Part shown: positions 45,269 through 57,234 of the stretch, piece after piece
How the letters are laid out: each line of letters opens with the position of its first letter
Numbering within the stretch: position 1 is the first letter of the stretch
NCBI GenBank assembly: GCA_963513935.1
Contig: OY740772.1
Location: 105,857,989 to 105,921,988 of the forward strand
DNA: 64,000 bases
Source: Aphrophora alni
Taxonomy: Eukaryota > Arthropoda > Insecta > Hemiptera > Aphrophoridae
Reading direction: 5' to 3'
Notes under the pieces: model-generated
The model's input: the letters and a program-made list of their open reading frames with translations, nothing else
The model's database searches: none
Told to the model about the DNA's origin: nothing
Program-made: the position numbers and the translations under genes

Positions 45269-46880
45269 ACTCACTAGGTTCTTAATATTGCCACTTTCGT
45301 CAACCGTTACAATAGAAGGCAAGTTGGAAATCAATTTTTCAATTATTTAATTTATTGACGTATAGATCAGTAAAAACGGGGGGAAATGTATGACCACTAT
45401 TAAACTTACATTTTTCCAAGTAAAAAACAAGTTTTACAAGTTGACCATAACTTCCGGTGCATTGCCCCTGGTGGCATTGGCCGACCTTAGGATATCATGT
45501 GTAAATCACGCGACTACAGATCCAAGAGGCAGATTATCGAAGAATTGCGATATCAGAACCTGTTTCAACGCAGATTGAAATCATTTATTTCAGGTTCGTA
45601 AACTTTATAAGGTCAAAGCCTTTACCTTCTCAAAACGTTTACTGACGCCAACATGTTAATTTACGAACAAGTTATATAGTTGTTAACAACTCCATATTTG
45701 TAATTTTAAATTATTTAGGTATTCACGAGACAATTTTCAAAATAAGCCTAACTTTTCAGAAAGGTTTTGTTTTATCATAAGAATTGAATTTTCAACAAGT
45801 AAAGTTTACAATTTTTTTTAATCAACATTTATTCACAACTACATACAAAACTTTTGTATATCTTGAAAAAAAAATTGTATAGTATATATAGGCTTTTCTG
45901 TGGCATTTTCACTTATTGTTTTGTATTCCTACATACTAACTCCAAAATATTTAATTCTAAATTTTTTTTTTCATTACACAGATGCATTATGCATCTTGCT
46001 GAGAAAATGATATATAACAAGTTGTGTTTTGCATAATATTACAATATTTTATTAATTTAAAAAATACACAAAATGGCCTGCCACTTTAGGAATTTTGAAT
46101 ATTGTTAAAAATATTGAGTGTCAATCAGCTGATAGTAATTAACAGTTTGTTTTGACAGTAAACATTGAAAACAATTTGGTTTGGTTTAGAGTTTGCTTTT
46201 TTTTTACAAAAAAAGATTGAATTAGTAAGTTTATTACTAAAAATAATAAAATCACCAAAAGTATTACAAAAGTTCTTTTAATTACTGTAATTAAAAATAG
46301 AAAAAAAAATATAAAATTAAATTAAATATATTTGAATAATTACTACAGTTATTATTTTAATAGAAACACGAATTATTTGAGTTTACATATTTTTAAAATT
46401 CAGATAAAACATACCAAAACGCTTGGCAAAGACAAATTATATTATGCTAATAGTGTAATAAATTTTAATTGTAAGTATAGTAAATGTACAATTGCATTTC
46501 TATAAAAGAATAGAAAATATTTAGGTGACAATGTATAGCAAAAAGTTGGCAGCAATGTAGAGTTACAAACAAAGGGGGTGGCCATCCCTAGCCCAGACGA
46601 GGGTTAATGGAAGCTGGCGTCGACTGGAAACGTAGTCTGCCTAGTTAACGTGTGAAAGCATTCTTTCATAAACGGAATTCCTGATAAGAAGATTTATTGT
46701 TTGTTTTTTAAGAGTGGAATTTTAAAAATGGGGTACATATCAATTGTTTGAATGTTTTTTAGAATCTTTTCTCAATATCACATTATTTTTCACCTTCGAG
46801 CGGAACTTTAATTACATTTCATTCCCATGTAGTTATATATTTATAAATCAACAACAAAAGTCTTCTGTTTTTAGTATCAT
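45269..46880. other. no gene seen
   Basis: 45420-45600 is noticeably richer in G+C than its surroundings and holds a 62-codon forward frame (45390-45578) that matches nothing I recognise. The rest is AT-rich. Confidence 0.4.
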
Positions 46881-46916
46881 ACCGAGGTCACGTGACCTCT
46901 TTTCTTCTGTTTTAAA

Positions 46917-46955
46917 AATTACGCGTTTCGGGGCTTCTATCCTATCATCAGATAA
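46917..46955 (-). ncRNA. hammerhead-like module e
   Basis: CTGATGA, extra T, short GG/CC stem, GAAACGCGTA. Closing helix of only two pairs. Confidence 0.25.
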
Positions 46956-47066
46956 ATACAAACACTTGTGTGCACTTACAAACTTACAGTTTTGTAAATG
47001 TGTTGTATTGTAGTTTATATGTCATTTATTTTAATGAATTGACGACCTCAGATGAGTGATTCTAAA

Positions 47067-47108
47067 TTAATCTGATGATGGTATGGAAGTTCTGAAACGA
47101 GTAATTAA
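47067..47108 (+). ncRNA. hammerhead-like module f
   Basis: Closing helix TTAAT/ATTAA (5 bp) around CTGATGA and GAAACGAGTA. Helix II is degenerate. Confidence 0.25.
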
Positions 47109-47499
47109 AAAAAAAAAAAAACAGAAGATAAGATCGCATGTTTTTAACTTATTAGTACAAAAATAAATATGAAAATAAAGTAGAAAATTGTTTATATAAC
47201 TTTTATTCAACATTAAAAGTTTTAAACGCCCACCATTTTGATAATTATAAAAATTATTCTTTGTGTTTGGTACGCTTATAAAACGCAAGAACAAAATTAT
47301 TACACCAAATCTGAACTAAATATATTATTTGGATTTTTAAACTTCATGGAAAAGAAAGGAAGGTTCCCCATTTAAAATACTCTATCATATTTATAATTCA
47401 AAAGTTAGCTATTGTAACATTTTAGGTGGAACAGTTGTCCCAAGTATTTTGTTTATTTTCCTATAATTTTATATTGTTAAAATATTATTATTGTCTCTT

Positions 47500-47501
<2 letters not shown>

Positions 47502-47553
<52 letters not shown>

Positions 47554-47578
47554 TTGGTGTGTGTGTGTGTGTGTGTGT
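47502..47578. repeat. compound AT then GT microsatellite
   Basis: About 24 AT units, a 6-base break, then 11 GT units. Confidence 0.95.
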
Positions 47579-48159
47579 TACTGTGTATCATGTTTAATAC
47601 TTTTTTAAACCCGTGTTGATGATAAATTCAGTATATAAAGGGGAATAGCCTCAAAACAGTACTTCAAATGAGTACCTACTGTTAGACTTTATACAATCTG
47701 TAAGGCTTATTTTAACTTATTAAGATTTGCAAGACATTTTATGAGTCTCTGTGACGTCAAAATATAAATTTAAAAAAATAATAATAATTTGGACTTAGCT
47801 GTGTCTTAGGCTTGTATCCACCGAGCGGCCAGTGTTCTGACAGATGAATCTCCAGTTGACAAAGGACAGAAGGGTTTGACAGGTCTAGAGATTATCCGCT
47901 GAGCAGCACATTTTTCTGCTACATTCTTTACTCCCTCCACACTTTGATAGATAACGACCAATACTTTTTGTTCGAAGCCTTAGAGGTTACTTAAGAAAAT
48001 TTTATAAATATCGTTCGATCCAATTTTGAGAAAATTCTAATTTTATGTTATATACCTCAGGTTTTTGTCCGTCCATCGTTGACGTCGTTGTTTTCTGTAT
48101 GTAAGCACACAAAAATTCGATAGAAATAAGAAATTTTATATAGGAGTAGTGTGTTCTTA

Positions 48160-48660
48160 TAGAACAATACTGAAATATAGAAAAATCTTATTTAAAATGT
48201 CGGTAATTTTAAACTTTTTTTTGTTTCATTCATATATCGTGTGTTTTTCCACTTGTAACACATACATTAGTTAAAAAATTGCAGATTTCCGCACGTAATG
48301 AAACCAGCTCTATCTTTCTACAATGATAAACAATGAAGTTATTGTCAAAAATGTAATTTAATTTCTAACCACAAACCCCCACGAAATTGTGATAATCGTA
48401 TAGTTACGCAAACCGAATCACAGACACGAGCGTAGCGAGTGGAGGTTTCTTCACATAAATACAACTTGTAGGACCGAGGCCTAGCCAACTTTAGGAAAGT
48501 AGTGACAAAGTTACAAACTTCAACTGTTTTATACACACTGGATAAGATCCCTCAATCTACCAATACAATTTAACATTTCCTAAAAGGATCAAGAAACCAA
48601 CTTTAGGACATTTAGAGGATTTGGTTGTATTCAATCTATGACGGTTGGTACTTGTATGCT
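48160..48660 (-). repeat. family B repeat, reverse, long copy
   Basis: TATCGTGTGTTTTTCCACTT, GAAGTTATTGTCAAAAATGT, CACGAGCGTAGCGAGTGGAG and TACCAATACAATTTAACATT in family order. Confidence 0.7.
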
Positions 48661-49058
48661 GTTAAATAAAAATTGAATTATTTTAAGCTGATTTCTAAAG
48701 GGGGTTAAACGCGCTTCCTAAATAATAAAAAATTTAAATTAGTTTAAACTTAACTTTGTTTACGTTACAGAATACACAATGGAGAAATGGACACAATACA
48801 TGTCAGGTGAATGTCAATTTACAATCGTAGGCTTTCTAATTAGGTCGATGCTTTCAATGAATTCAGAATGAACTGACAACTTTCATACTTACTAAACTTT
48901 CTAATTTTGAGAATTTTAAAAACTCCATGATAGTGCAACGAATAGATGTTGGTACTAGTGTGTGTTCGCTCCCAGGGAAAATATTTTTGTCACTTAATAT
49001 TCAGATTCCTGTTAATAAAGAGGGTAAAAGTTTATATATATATATATATATACACCAT

Positions 49059-49237
49059 GGGCGTACCCAGCGAGGGGCGGGGGGCAGCTGCCCCCCTGGA
49101 AGCAAAAAATAAATCTTTATTATACATTTTGTTGCTGGAATTTAATACAATTCTTGAAATAACTATTTTAATAATCAATTGTATATTGAATGACCATGGC
49201 TTGCCCCCCCCCCCCAGTTTTGATCCTGGGTAAGCCC
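49059..49237. mobile_element. family C MITE, 179 bp, complete
   Basis: The ends GGGCGTACCCAG and (inverted) GGGCTTACCCAG. Inside the left end is an 18-bp perfect palindrome of six G, CAGCTG, six C (49079-49096). Inside the right end is a 12-base C run. The interior matches the copy at 39.1 kb almost base for base. Confidence 0.8.
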
Positions 49238-49479
49238 TTGATACACACACACATACAAAATACTTTACTCCGTATGAGTTCCGTTTTTTTTTTTTTTTTT
49301 TTTTTTCAGAATAGTGATTTTTTTTACTCACGTATCTTAAAAAATATACTACGCGTAGATTTAATGCCTAAAGAACCATAAGTGAACGGCAGAACAGTCA
49401 GTGAAGAGCCTAGACCTAATAGACGTCTTTAGTGTGATCAGCATATCGTAATTACCGTCGCCGTTGGTATTATAGCCTT

Positions 49480-49620
49480 CTTAACCATAGTTTGCTACCT
49501 ATCGTGGCTTCCAAATTGTCCTCACGAAGTTGTGTCTAAGCCAGATGGATATTGAACTCGCAACCTATCGCTTGTGATGCCAGAATGATAATCATTAGTC
49601 AACCTGTGGACTCGCCTAAA
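49480..49620 (-). repeat. possible tRNA-derived SINE head
   Basis: The minus strand has TTGACTAATGATTATCATTC then GCGATAGGTTGCGAGTTCAA, resembling A- and B-box spacing of tRNA-derived SINEs. Boxes are imperfect. Confidence 0.35.
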
Positions 49621-49754
49621 GACCAATGTTGTTAATTCATTTTCGTTCACAACAGCAGACAGCTTTTTATCTTGTTTGACGAGCAGATTTGTGTAGTGTA
49701 GCTCACCCTTGGGTCGAATATATTCATTTGGGTTTACAAGTCGTTTTTAAAACA

Positions 49755-49925
49755 ACTTACACCCTCAGGGGCTCACTTTAGTGAGTACAGGCTTGGCAAT
49801 CTCGAGGGAACCAAGTTTTTTTTATGTAGTTTTTTTTAGAATCCCCCTCTTTCATCTTTCCTATCAGCTCATTGTAACTCTAACGCTTAGAGTATTCGAA
49901 GACAGATGTCTTTATTTTTTGTAAG
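49755..49925 (+). repeat. family A repeat, forward, internally shortened
   Basis: Excellent 5' end (ACCCTCAGGGGCTCACTTTA, TTGGCAATCTCGAGGGAACC) and the TATTCGAAG block; the last third is missing. Confidence 0.75.
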
Positions 49926-49999
49926 GTGACTATACCTATAGGTTCTTTGCCTTAAATAAAATAAATAAAACAAGATTAATTTTCATTGTTATTTTAAAC

Positions 50000-50130
50000 A
50001 ATACCTTACTACGATGAGAATTAGGACTCAAACAGACCAACGGTCCTTGATCTGGGATTCCCCAGCCGACAAAATAGATTACCAGGTCAATGGCCATAAC
50101 CACCCTAGTTGGGTGGGGTTTAACGTATTT
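50000..50130 (-). repeat. possible tRNA-derived SINE head
   Basis: The minus strand carries TGGCCATTGACCTGG and, about 50 bases later, GTTTGAGTCCT, a near B box. Confidence 0.3.
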
Positions 50131-50349
50131 CTTATTATAGACCATTTATAAGCTTAAACCAAAGTAGAAAACTGTGTTATGATTAGGTTTTTATTGTTTT
50201 GGGTCAAATTTAATTTTTTTACCATCATAGTTAGAAATGTTTCAGTCACTCTTAATATAGTAATGCTTGTATTCGTAATGACTCCCAGTTTTTCGGGTTT
50301 TTTAGAGGTACTCCAAATATTTTGAGATTCTTACTCATTAAAAACCACT

Positions 50350-50470
50350 TTCTAACCTGTTAGTACCCCTATCGCTTAGGAAAAGAATTTAGGAATGGTT
50401 TTCCTTGTACCAACGTGATAGGCTCTTGCTATGGAGATGTCGAGGAAATGTAGCGAAATCGTAGAATGTT
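50350..50470 (-). repeat. family G repeat, second copy
   Basis: Shares with 29.8-29.95 kb the TTGGTACAAGGAAAACC block and GCGATAGGGGTACTAACA end, without the poly(A). Confidence 0.5.
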
Positions 50471-50675
50471 AGCAAGCAAAGAGCGGGATTAAAGACATGA
50501 ATTTTCTTTGGGTTTTTTTTTAACCTTTCTCTACTGCAGTTTACTCAGTACCATACCTGCAGCTGGACAAGTAAGACCTATAATGTGGCCACAAACAATT
50601 TTATTATTTATGTACGACGAGTCATACTCCGATTTTATATGTGTTAGTGTTGTGTTGTGTTACGTGTTTATGTGT

Positions 50676-50733
50676 TAGTGCGGGCCTGATGAAGCCGACA
50701 GTGTTCGGCGAAACAGCGCTGTAGCCATAACTA
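50676..50733 (+). ncRNA. hammerhead-like module g
   Basis: Closing helix in two parts, TAGT/ACTA and GGC/GCC, separated by a 3x3 internal loop as in natural type I hammerheads. Core CTGATGA exact, one extra A, helix II GCCGA/TCGGC with a 6-base loop, GAA, palindrome ACAGCGCTGT, then A. Confidence 0.4.
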
Positions 50734-50989
50734 TTATACGGACTGAGGACAACCTCTAAGGTAATTAACTATATTACTCTACTGCGCTTCAACCCAATAC
50801 ATACCAAAGTATTCTCCTTCGTCTCTTGCGATCCAGCGCTGCGGTCTTCCAGTTTAAGATTTCCAGAACTCTGGCACCTCGGTCACACCAATCTTATCTT
50901 TCACCTTCCGACCCCTTTCTTTCTCTCTGACTCGGATGTTAAAATTTTTTGAGGATAGCGCAGTCGTCCATCCATCATAACCTTAGCAG

Positions 50990-51310
50990 TCGTATGTATT
51001 TAACAACATTGGGCTCATTATAGGGGTCGTTCTAACTCATGGTTGCGAAGTATTCTCCATAGTCGTTCCCCGAACCATATATCTCAATACGCTCCTCTCA
51101 AAGACTTAGCTAACGTCACGAAAGTAATGATTACAAAGTTTAAAAAAAAAGCTGTTTTAAGCAATCTAACTCTACTGGATAAGACTCCATAATCTAACAA
51201 TACAATTTGTTACAAGGGCTAAGAAACAAGCTTTTGGACATTACATTAGAGGACCTACTTGTGTAGTAGGGGCTGGGCAAGTACTATGATAGACCCATGT
51301 TCTTGTTTTA
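50990..51310 (-). repeat. family B repeat, diverged, reverse
   Basis: TAACAATACAATTTGTTACA, ACATTAGAGGACCTACTTGT and GGGCTGGGCAAGTACTATGA identify its 5' third. Confidence 0.55.
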
Positions 51311-51415
51311 GTTGTAATTCTCTTCTTTGTATGGTTAACAATTTGTTTCAACTAGTACAGCATGCACTAAACAACTCGCCTCTCCCATTCTACCCCCTTC
51401 TTTCTTCTTATTAAG

Positions 51416-51452
51416 TGTTTTGAGAATGGAGTATATCCGAAACGCGTCAACA
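51416..51452 (+). ncRNA. hammerhead-like module h
   Basis: Helix TGTT/AACA, core TTGAGAA (degenerate), extra T, stem GGA/TCC, GAAACGCGTC. Confidence 0.25.
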
Positions 51453-51934
51453 AACGTGAGATTAACGAAGGTAGGAAAGACGGAACAATGTATTCATTTT
51501 AATTATAACATTCCTAGCGGAGATAAAAATGACAAAATTGCGAATATCTATTTTAAAATATAAATAATTTGACGAAGTAAGAATGGCATTATTTTCATAA
51601 TTAACGTTGATCAAGCAATATCATAACTTCGCCTGTATGATACTGCCTGTCGCACAGTACATTCATTATCTCACTAGGATAGTCTCTAATCCCAGCTTTT
51701 GTTTCCATTTATTTATCACTATATTATCACTCTATTGTCTTCATGTCTATTTTGTACTTTTTGTATTTAAAATTAAAGGAAGTTTTTCACTAGGGTATTA
51801 ATTGTTTCTAAATTTTTCGCCTAATTCCCTTACGATATTTAAAACAGTGTCAAACATTTTAGAAGTGTATGCTGTTTGTGATAGATTTAACTTGAATTAT
51901 TCTATACATGTTTATTTATCAATTAGTTCTTAGG

Positions 51935-52150
51935 AGGGGGGGACTAACTTTAGTGTGTACATGCTTGGCAATCCCGAGGCACTCTAACTGGATCTACTTT
52001 ATTCACGTAGTCTTAGGTTAGATCCCTCTTACTTTATCATGTCTCTCTTTTGTTGTATTCCGACTCTTTAGGGATCTTTATTTTTTATTCTTTTCGTCTT
52101 TTTTTTTATAAGGCAATGGATGACCGAGAAGTTTGTTATAACAACAAGAA
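51935..52150 (+). repeat. family A repeat, forward
   Basis: TGCTTGGCAATCCCGAGGCA, ACGTAGTCTTAGGTTAGATC and ATAAGGCAATGGATGACCGA. Confidence 0.75.
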
Positions 52151-52458
52151 AACAAATATTTATCATTTAAACTTTCCTGTCATGTTTTTAATATTATTGA
52201 TTTTGTAACATTTATTTTAGTTTATGTGCAGAACTGTATTTTTTATTTAATTTAGGAATAATCGATTGTTTAACCAAAACGACAAACTAATCGATCTTAA
52301 CCAATTGTTTTTTAGTTAGAAACTTTATGAATTTTATTGTTAAAGTATTAAAGACTTATACAGTTGTATCGAGAGTAAGACTGGACCACTGGGCATTTTT
52401 TTCAGTATATTTACGACGCAGTTACTGTCAAAAGTAAATTTTAAAAACCATTTTCTGA

Positions 52459-52755
<297 letters not shown>

Positions 52756-52839
52756 GAGAAAGAATATAACTTCCTAAGCTTATTAAGTTTTGAAGTTTAC
52801 AATTTATTTAAATTAAAACCAGTTTCATAGGTTATAAAA

Positions 52840-53640
52840 AGAAGTTGATAGTAGTACTCACCCAGCCCTTCATAAAATATAATACAATTAAGATCCTCTA
52901 AATGTAACGTCCAAATTTAATTTCCTGGACATTGTAGGAAATGTTAAATTGTATTCATATAACAGGCTGTCTTTAAAAAGGTTTCCACTTGCTTCGCTCG
53001 TTTCGGTGACTTCGCATCGCCAAGGTCACTGTACGAAATTACCTTTTTTTACAATAACTTCCTTATTTCTCATCGTAGAGAGGTGGTTTGGTAAAATTAC
53101 ATGCAGAATCCAAACTTGCAAATCTTTATCTAATTTAGTGTGTTATAAGGTGATATCACACGAGATATGAACAAAAGCATTTAAAAATGGCGTACATTTT
53201 GACATTTAAAAAAGTTACTGAAGTCTGTTACAGTGTATATTACTATTTTCTTGAAGGGCCTCGCCTTCGCTCGTGTCAGTGTCTCGGCCATACCAGGGTT
53301 CGAAGCAGTAAAGAAACTTCTACCCTCTACCCACGTGTTACTCGGCTTTCGTTATTATAGAATTAGAAATTTAATTCCATTTTACTTCGCTATTGGTGTT
53401 GCTACCATTAGATGCACAATTGAAATTTGTAAATTGTTATCAAATGTCTTATAAGTTGAATAACACACGAGATAAGAACAAAAAATGTTTAAAATGTCCA
53501 CCATTTTGATATTTTTAATTAGTTTTTCTGAATTTGAATAGTTTTCAATTTAAGCACATTATAGTCTTCTATACCAAATTTCATGTTACTATCTTAATTT
53601 TTGTGGCCGCTATCGTGCCTACGAGACAACTACGGAGGGA
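52840..53640 (+). repeat. family B repeat, longest copy, with internal duplication
   Basis: From AGTTGATAGTAGTACTCACC to TTTTTGTGGCCGCTATCGTG. The block CTTGCTTCGCTCGTTTCGGT recurs as CGCCTTCGCTCGTGTCAGTG about 280 bases later and the ACACGAGAT(A)TGAACAAAA block also occurs twice, so a segment is duplicated. Confidence 0.7.
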
Positions 53641-53764
53641 TGATATTAAGAAAAGCTTTTTTTTTTATTCCCTCACGCTAAACGTGAAGATCATTCAAAA
53701 AACAGAAACAGAATTGTTTGACGATTACCAAACGCACCCTATTTCGCATACTGGGTAAGTAAAA

Positions 53765-53822
53765 AAGGGAAAAACAACTTAAAATAAAGAGCCCGTAGCC
53801 CTCGATACTCCAGCTGATTTAA
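53765..53822 (-). repeat. family A repeat, short fragment
   Basis: Only the AAAATAAAGAGCCCGTAGCC block remains. Confidence 0.35.
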
Positions 53823-55130
53823 TTCACTCTGACGTCACATATCTATCGGAAGTTATCTTACTGTACACAAAAAGCCTACATTTTATCTTTCAATATTTCG
53901 ATAACGGTGTTTACGCTTGATATGAAGTTATGACGAAATGTTTAGTTTTACTTCTACCTACTCCAAGTTGAATCATTTCCCTTCCGTAGATACCGATTGA
54001 CAAAATAATTGTCAATCACAAGAATGACTCTCCAACTGATGTGAATGCAATTTGATTTTATACTCAGTTTATAAGACGTAGGCCAAACTAGAATAGATCC
54101 ATCAAGAAATTAGTTTACTTTGTAACACGAACCCTAGAGCTGTATAATACAATAAGGGATGATTGTGATGAGATAACAGTACAGCCATTGAATTATGTAC
54201 ATATATATTAATGGCTGCTGTAAACATGTAAGGAAATAATATTGTTTTAACAACGGGGACACCAACGATAATTCATTTTCAAGGAAACTATAGGTTTTTT
54301 AAAAATCAAACGTTTGTTCAAAGATAATTTCAGCCAAAAGTAAACAAACCAAACGTAACCAACAAATCGCTTAAATTCCAAATTATATGTTTCGATCGAT
54401 AAAGTCCAAATTTAAAAAAATTGTTCTCTCTTCTCTTAATTATCTAAGAGTTTAAACACTCTTTGTCGCTATTAACAGAATCTTGTTTTTTAAATTCTAC
54501 TGCAAATTCACGGTGTTCAACTGACGACTGAACCATGTTTACTGGAATCTCATGGAATAACTGAAGTTTAAGTAACAAGAAAAAAATATGGTATAGTTTA
54601 TTATTTATCTTCATAGAAACCATGAGTTAACTGTGCCCAACCCAGTACATATTCTGGATATTGTTATAATTGCCTGATAATAATTACAAGACTCTTGATT
54701 TCTCTTCATTAAACAAATCGAACTGGACATGTTAATACGAACAGGTTTGTAATTGTTGTTCTTAGAATAGATGTTTGTCATTATTAATGTCAACCATTGA
54801 TTAGAGAATAATCTTCACTATTAAAAATAGAGAACTTTTATTGCGATTTAAGTCTTATTGAAGTTCCTTCATTTATCGAAACATTTGATTTACAATGAAA
54901 AAAGTGTATTATATGTTCATTGTTCAAGCTAATGGTTGGTTTAATGGCTAGTTTTTTGTTTGGATTATGAGAGGTATCCGAGTGCAACCCCCGTGAAGGT
55001 TTTTGTTGTTAACCCAGCAGGGAAAATTAAGAAGCTATTATTAGTATCAAATTGCTTGGAAATAAAGCCCGATAGTTGAAACAAGACTTCAAAATGTTAC
55101 GTTTAAAGATTATTGGATTTTTGTTTTTTT
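53823..55130. other. no gene seen
   Basis: AT-rich; no coding similarity or repeat recognised. Confidence 0.4.
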
Positions 55131-55139
55131 TTTGTTGTT

Positions 55140-55295
55140 TTAAAGACGAAAATCCTCTCGGTCATCAAAGTCTCGTAATAAAAGGAGAAAAGAACATGAA
55201 ATGACGTCAGAGTCTGAAGGGAATAAGGGAAAATGAAAGGGAAATATCTATGAAAAACCACCTAATGCCCTTCGGTATTGCAGCTCCCCTATAGG
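55140..55295 (-). repeat. family A repeat, diverged, reverse
   Basis: TAAAGACGAAAATCCTCTCG and GGAGAAAAGAACATGAAAT, then heavily diverged to CCCTTCGGTATTGCAGC. Confidence 0.55.
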
Positions 55296-55511
55296 TGATC
55301 CCCTGTGACACGGAGTTCCCTTGTCAAAGGTCTCAAGTCGAAATGTTCAAATGCCCTATCTTGAAGACTGAAAAATTTTCACTATTTTTTGCACGCTACC
55401 AATTCTTTCTTACTGGTCTATGTGTGTGTGTTATGTCTGGACAGTTGGTAAATGGATCGTGTAGACATACAGAGAGACAGATCAAAAGAGAGGAATCGAT
55501 TTAGAGGGGGG

Positions 55512-55803
55512 GGGGGATCGATAAAACACCCGATCAATTGAATGTTAGTAAATCATGGGAGGGAATGGACAAAGGATCACAGTAAATTTGAGCAGGAATG
55601 CACAAAGAACCCGATTAATTGAAGCACAGTAAATTTAAAGGGGGGAATAGATAAAACACACTATCAATTGAATGTTTGTAAATCATGCGAGAGAATGGAC
55701 AAAGAACCCGAATTACTGTAAATCTTGAGCGGGAATATCAAAGAAACCAAAAAACCGAAACACTGTAAATCTTGAGCGGTAATGGGTAAAGAACCCAATT
55801 CCT
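55512..55803. repeat. minisatellite, about 50-60-bp units
   Basis: Five to six units with (C)AGTAAAT, GAG(C/G)GGGAATGGACAAAG and AACCCGAT-AATTGAA in order. The block ATCAATTGAATGTT occurs twice about 125 bases apart, showing a higher-order duplication. Confidence 0.75.
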
Positions 55804-56162
55804 TTCTTCTGGTCTTCCTGTCTGGATGTCGTCATGATTCACTCACGATGACCTGTTGTCCAATCACGTTAAACTGTCCAATAATAAAATTTGATAATGT
55901 GTTGGTGGGGAAGAAAGAGAATTTTTAATTTTTGTTACGAATCAAAACGAATAATTAGCCAAAAATTTCCAATACACTAATCATATAGGAACTTACAAAT
56001 TCGCTATCCGTTTTTTTGAAACTTTAAACAGTTTTGAAATTCATTACCGTACTATAAGATTAAATTAAAATTTTGAAATAGCTGAGCCATTAAAATTACC
56101 ATACAATAAATTGGAGCATAAGTTAAATAGCTAAATCTAGGAAAGTTAATCATCATCAAATA

Positions 56163-57234
56163 TACAGTGTGAAAACTTCATAGCCGTTCTAGAAAAGTTG
56201 GGAAAACGTGTGACATGCCATTTTAAAGCTCTTGATCTTAGGTATCTATAGGGTGATACAAAAGTTTACTGCCATGTTATTATAAAATAAAACAAAACAT
56301 GATTTTTCTTAACTTTTGTAAAGGAAAGCTTGTTTTTATTCTTACCTATTAAAAATCTTCAAAAGAACTTTTGTGAAATTTTAGTTCCTCTTTCTTTATT
56401 TTACAGATTTTTACTTTTTAAACTTAACAATTTACTAACTCAGCTTGTATTAAAGATACAGTTGCTTTTCCACTATTTATAAAACTGTTGATAGAATAGT
56501 AGTATGTTATTTTGAGTTCATTACAGAATGTTACGTTTCATTCAATTATTAAAAAAATAATTTCTCTTTAGTATGGACAAAGTAGATGCTAGACTACAGT
56601 GTATCTAAAACCACTATCAACTACCCTAGTTTAATAACTCATTGTTAATTATGTTTATTCCTTATCAAACTTAGAGTCAAATTCCAGCCAGATGACTTCA
56701 TTCGATTAGTAAACTTTTAACTGTGACAGTGTGCATTTTCTAAAAAAATATTAATTATATTCTCCATTATTTTTATTTCATAAATTCGACTGATACAATT
56801 TAATCTAGCATTTTCATTTCCATAAAGGGAAATTGTTTTTGAATTAGGGAATGTTGCGTAACATTTTATAATTAATTAAAAATGTCATACTATTCTATCA
56901 ACAGGAGTAGTAAAGTCTTATAAAAAGCTACGTTATCTTTCATACAAGCTGAGAATAAATAAATTGTTAAGTTAAAAAAAAAATAATGCTTTATATTTCG
57001 ATAGCGTAATGACAGAGGAACGAAACTTTCATCCAAATTTTGGAAACTTTTTTAAGAATTTAACTCCGTAAGAATAAAACCATATCTATATTTTAAAAAG
57101 TTAAGAAAAAAACACTTTTTAATGTTACATTGAAACACCCTGTAAGAGATAGTAAACTTTTGTATCACCCTGTACATACCTAGGGTCAAGAGCTTTAAAA
57201 TAACTTGTCCCAAGTTTTTCTATCCTGTGTACAA
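56163..57234. mobile_element. giant hairpin: 1.07-kb imperfect inverted repeat
   Basis: Left and right halves are inverted copies over nearly the whole length. Examples: TTTAAAGCTCTTGA at 56222 and 57191 (inverted), TTGATAGAATAGTA at 56489 and TACTATTCTATCAA at 56889, GGGTGATACAAAAGTTTACT at 56251 and its inverse at 57148. The centre lies near 56690. Arms are about 500 bp and roughly 25% diverged. TA flanks suggest a Tc1/mariner-type foldback. Confidence 0.8.

Larger units (their letters stand above)
46880..47135. mobile_element. foldback element with two hammerhead-like copies
   Basis: Inverted arms of about 65 bp at 46895-46960 and 47066-47130 share ATCTGATGAT, GAAACG-GTAATT and AAACAGAAGA-AAGA, about 25% diverged, about 105 bp apart. 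Confidence 0.55.

Noticed and set aside
45390..45578. 62-codon frame in a GC-richer patch
   Set aside because: No homology recognised and no splice or promoter context; left as unexplained sequence.
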